A stretch of DNA of 5,883 nt from Clostridium sp. CAG:138 (GTDB taxonomy: Bacteria > Bacillota > Clostridia > Christensenellales > CAG-138). Numbering within the stretch: the first letter of the stretch is position 1; each line of letters starts with the position of its first letter. The notes beneath the pieces are model-generated. The model ran no database searches. It was not told the DNA's origin and saw only the letters and a list, made by a program, of their open reading frames with translations. Shown here piece after piece: positions 5,860-5,883 of the stretch. The translations under genes and the position numbers were made by a program. Location of the stretch: NCBI GenBank assembly GCA_000435055.1, contig FR879689.1, positions 75,277 through 81,159 on the forward strand, given 5' to 3'.

Positions 5860-5883
5860 TTATTTTCTCCTTTTCAGCAGGAA

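Noticed and set aside
1..5883. CRISPR arrays, insertion sequences, tRNA or rRNA genes, toxin-antitoxin or phage-defence genes.
   Set aside because: None seen. No repeat-spacer pattern, transposase, structural RNA or mobile-element ends are present.

Overview
The window reads as chromosomal DNA of an endospore-forming member of the Bacillota, most likely class Clostridia. It carries the DNA-binding half of Spo0A, and next to it a SPOCS (DUF3794)/LysM spore-envelope protein of the type common in anaerobic gut clostridia. The coding DNA looks close to balanced GC, which fits Oscillospirales-like lineages better than low-GC Clostridium, but the genus cannot be fixed from this sequence.

Layout: the 3' end of spo0A (+, 1-339) is followed by roughly 600 bases without a convincing gene (340-945). 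This gap holds a probable spo0A terminator (445-487), an AT-rich stretch (511-620, 28% GC), a palindrome over a consensus -35 element (569-584), a cluster of DnaA-box-like sites (633-721) including two perfect boxes in direct tandem, an 8-bp inverted repeat (727-757) and one exact Spo0A-box core (804-810). Then comes a SipL-like gene (+, 946-2439). Convergent to it, and separated by a strong terminator on the minus strand, are two peptidase genes on the minus strand: an M3-family oligoendopeptidase (pepF-like, 2569-4335) and, upstream of it, an M20 Sapep/PepV-type dipeptidase (4468-5859).

How the parts fit: the left half is a sporulation neighbourhood, with the master regulator followed by a probable spore coat/cortex morphogenetic protein. 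The right half is intracellular peptide catabolism: PepF-type enzymes cut oligopeptides and PepV-type enzymes split the resulting dipeptides. The genes themselves are ordinary. The part worth attention is the intergenic region between spo0A and the SipL-like gene, which combines replication-initiator-type sites, an AT-rich segment and a Spo0A site. It could be a DnaA-responsive control region linking replication state to sporulation, or an origin-like element. No new multi-gene system is evident.
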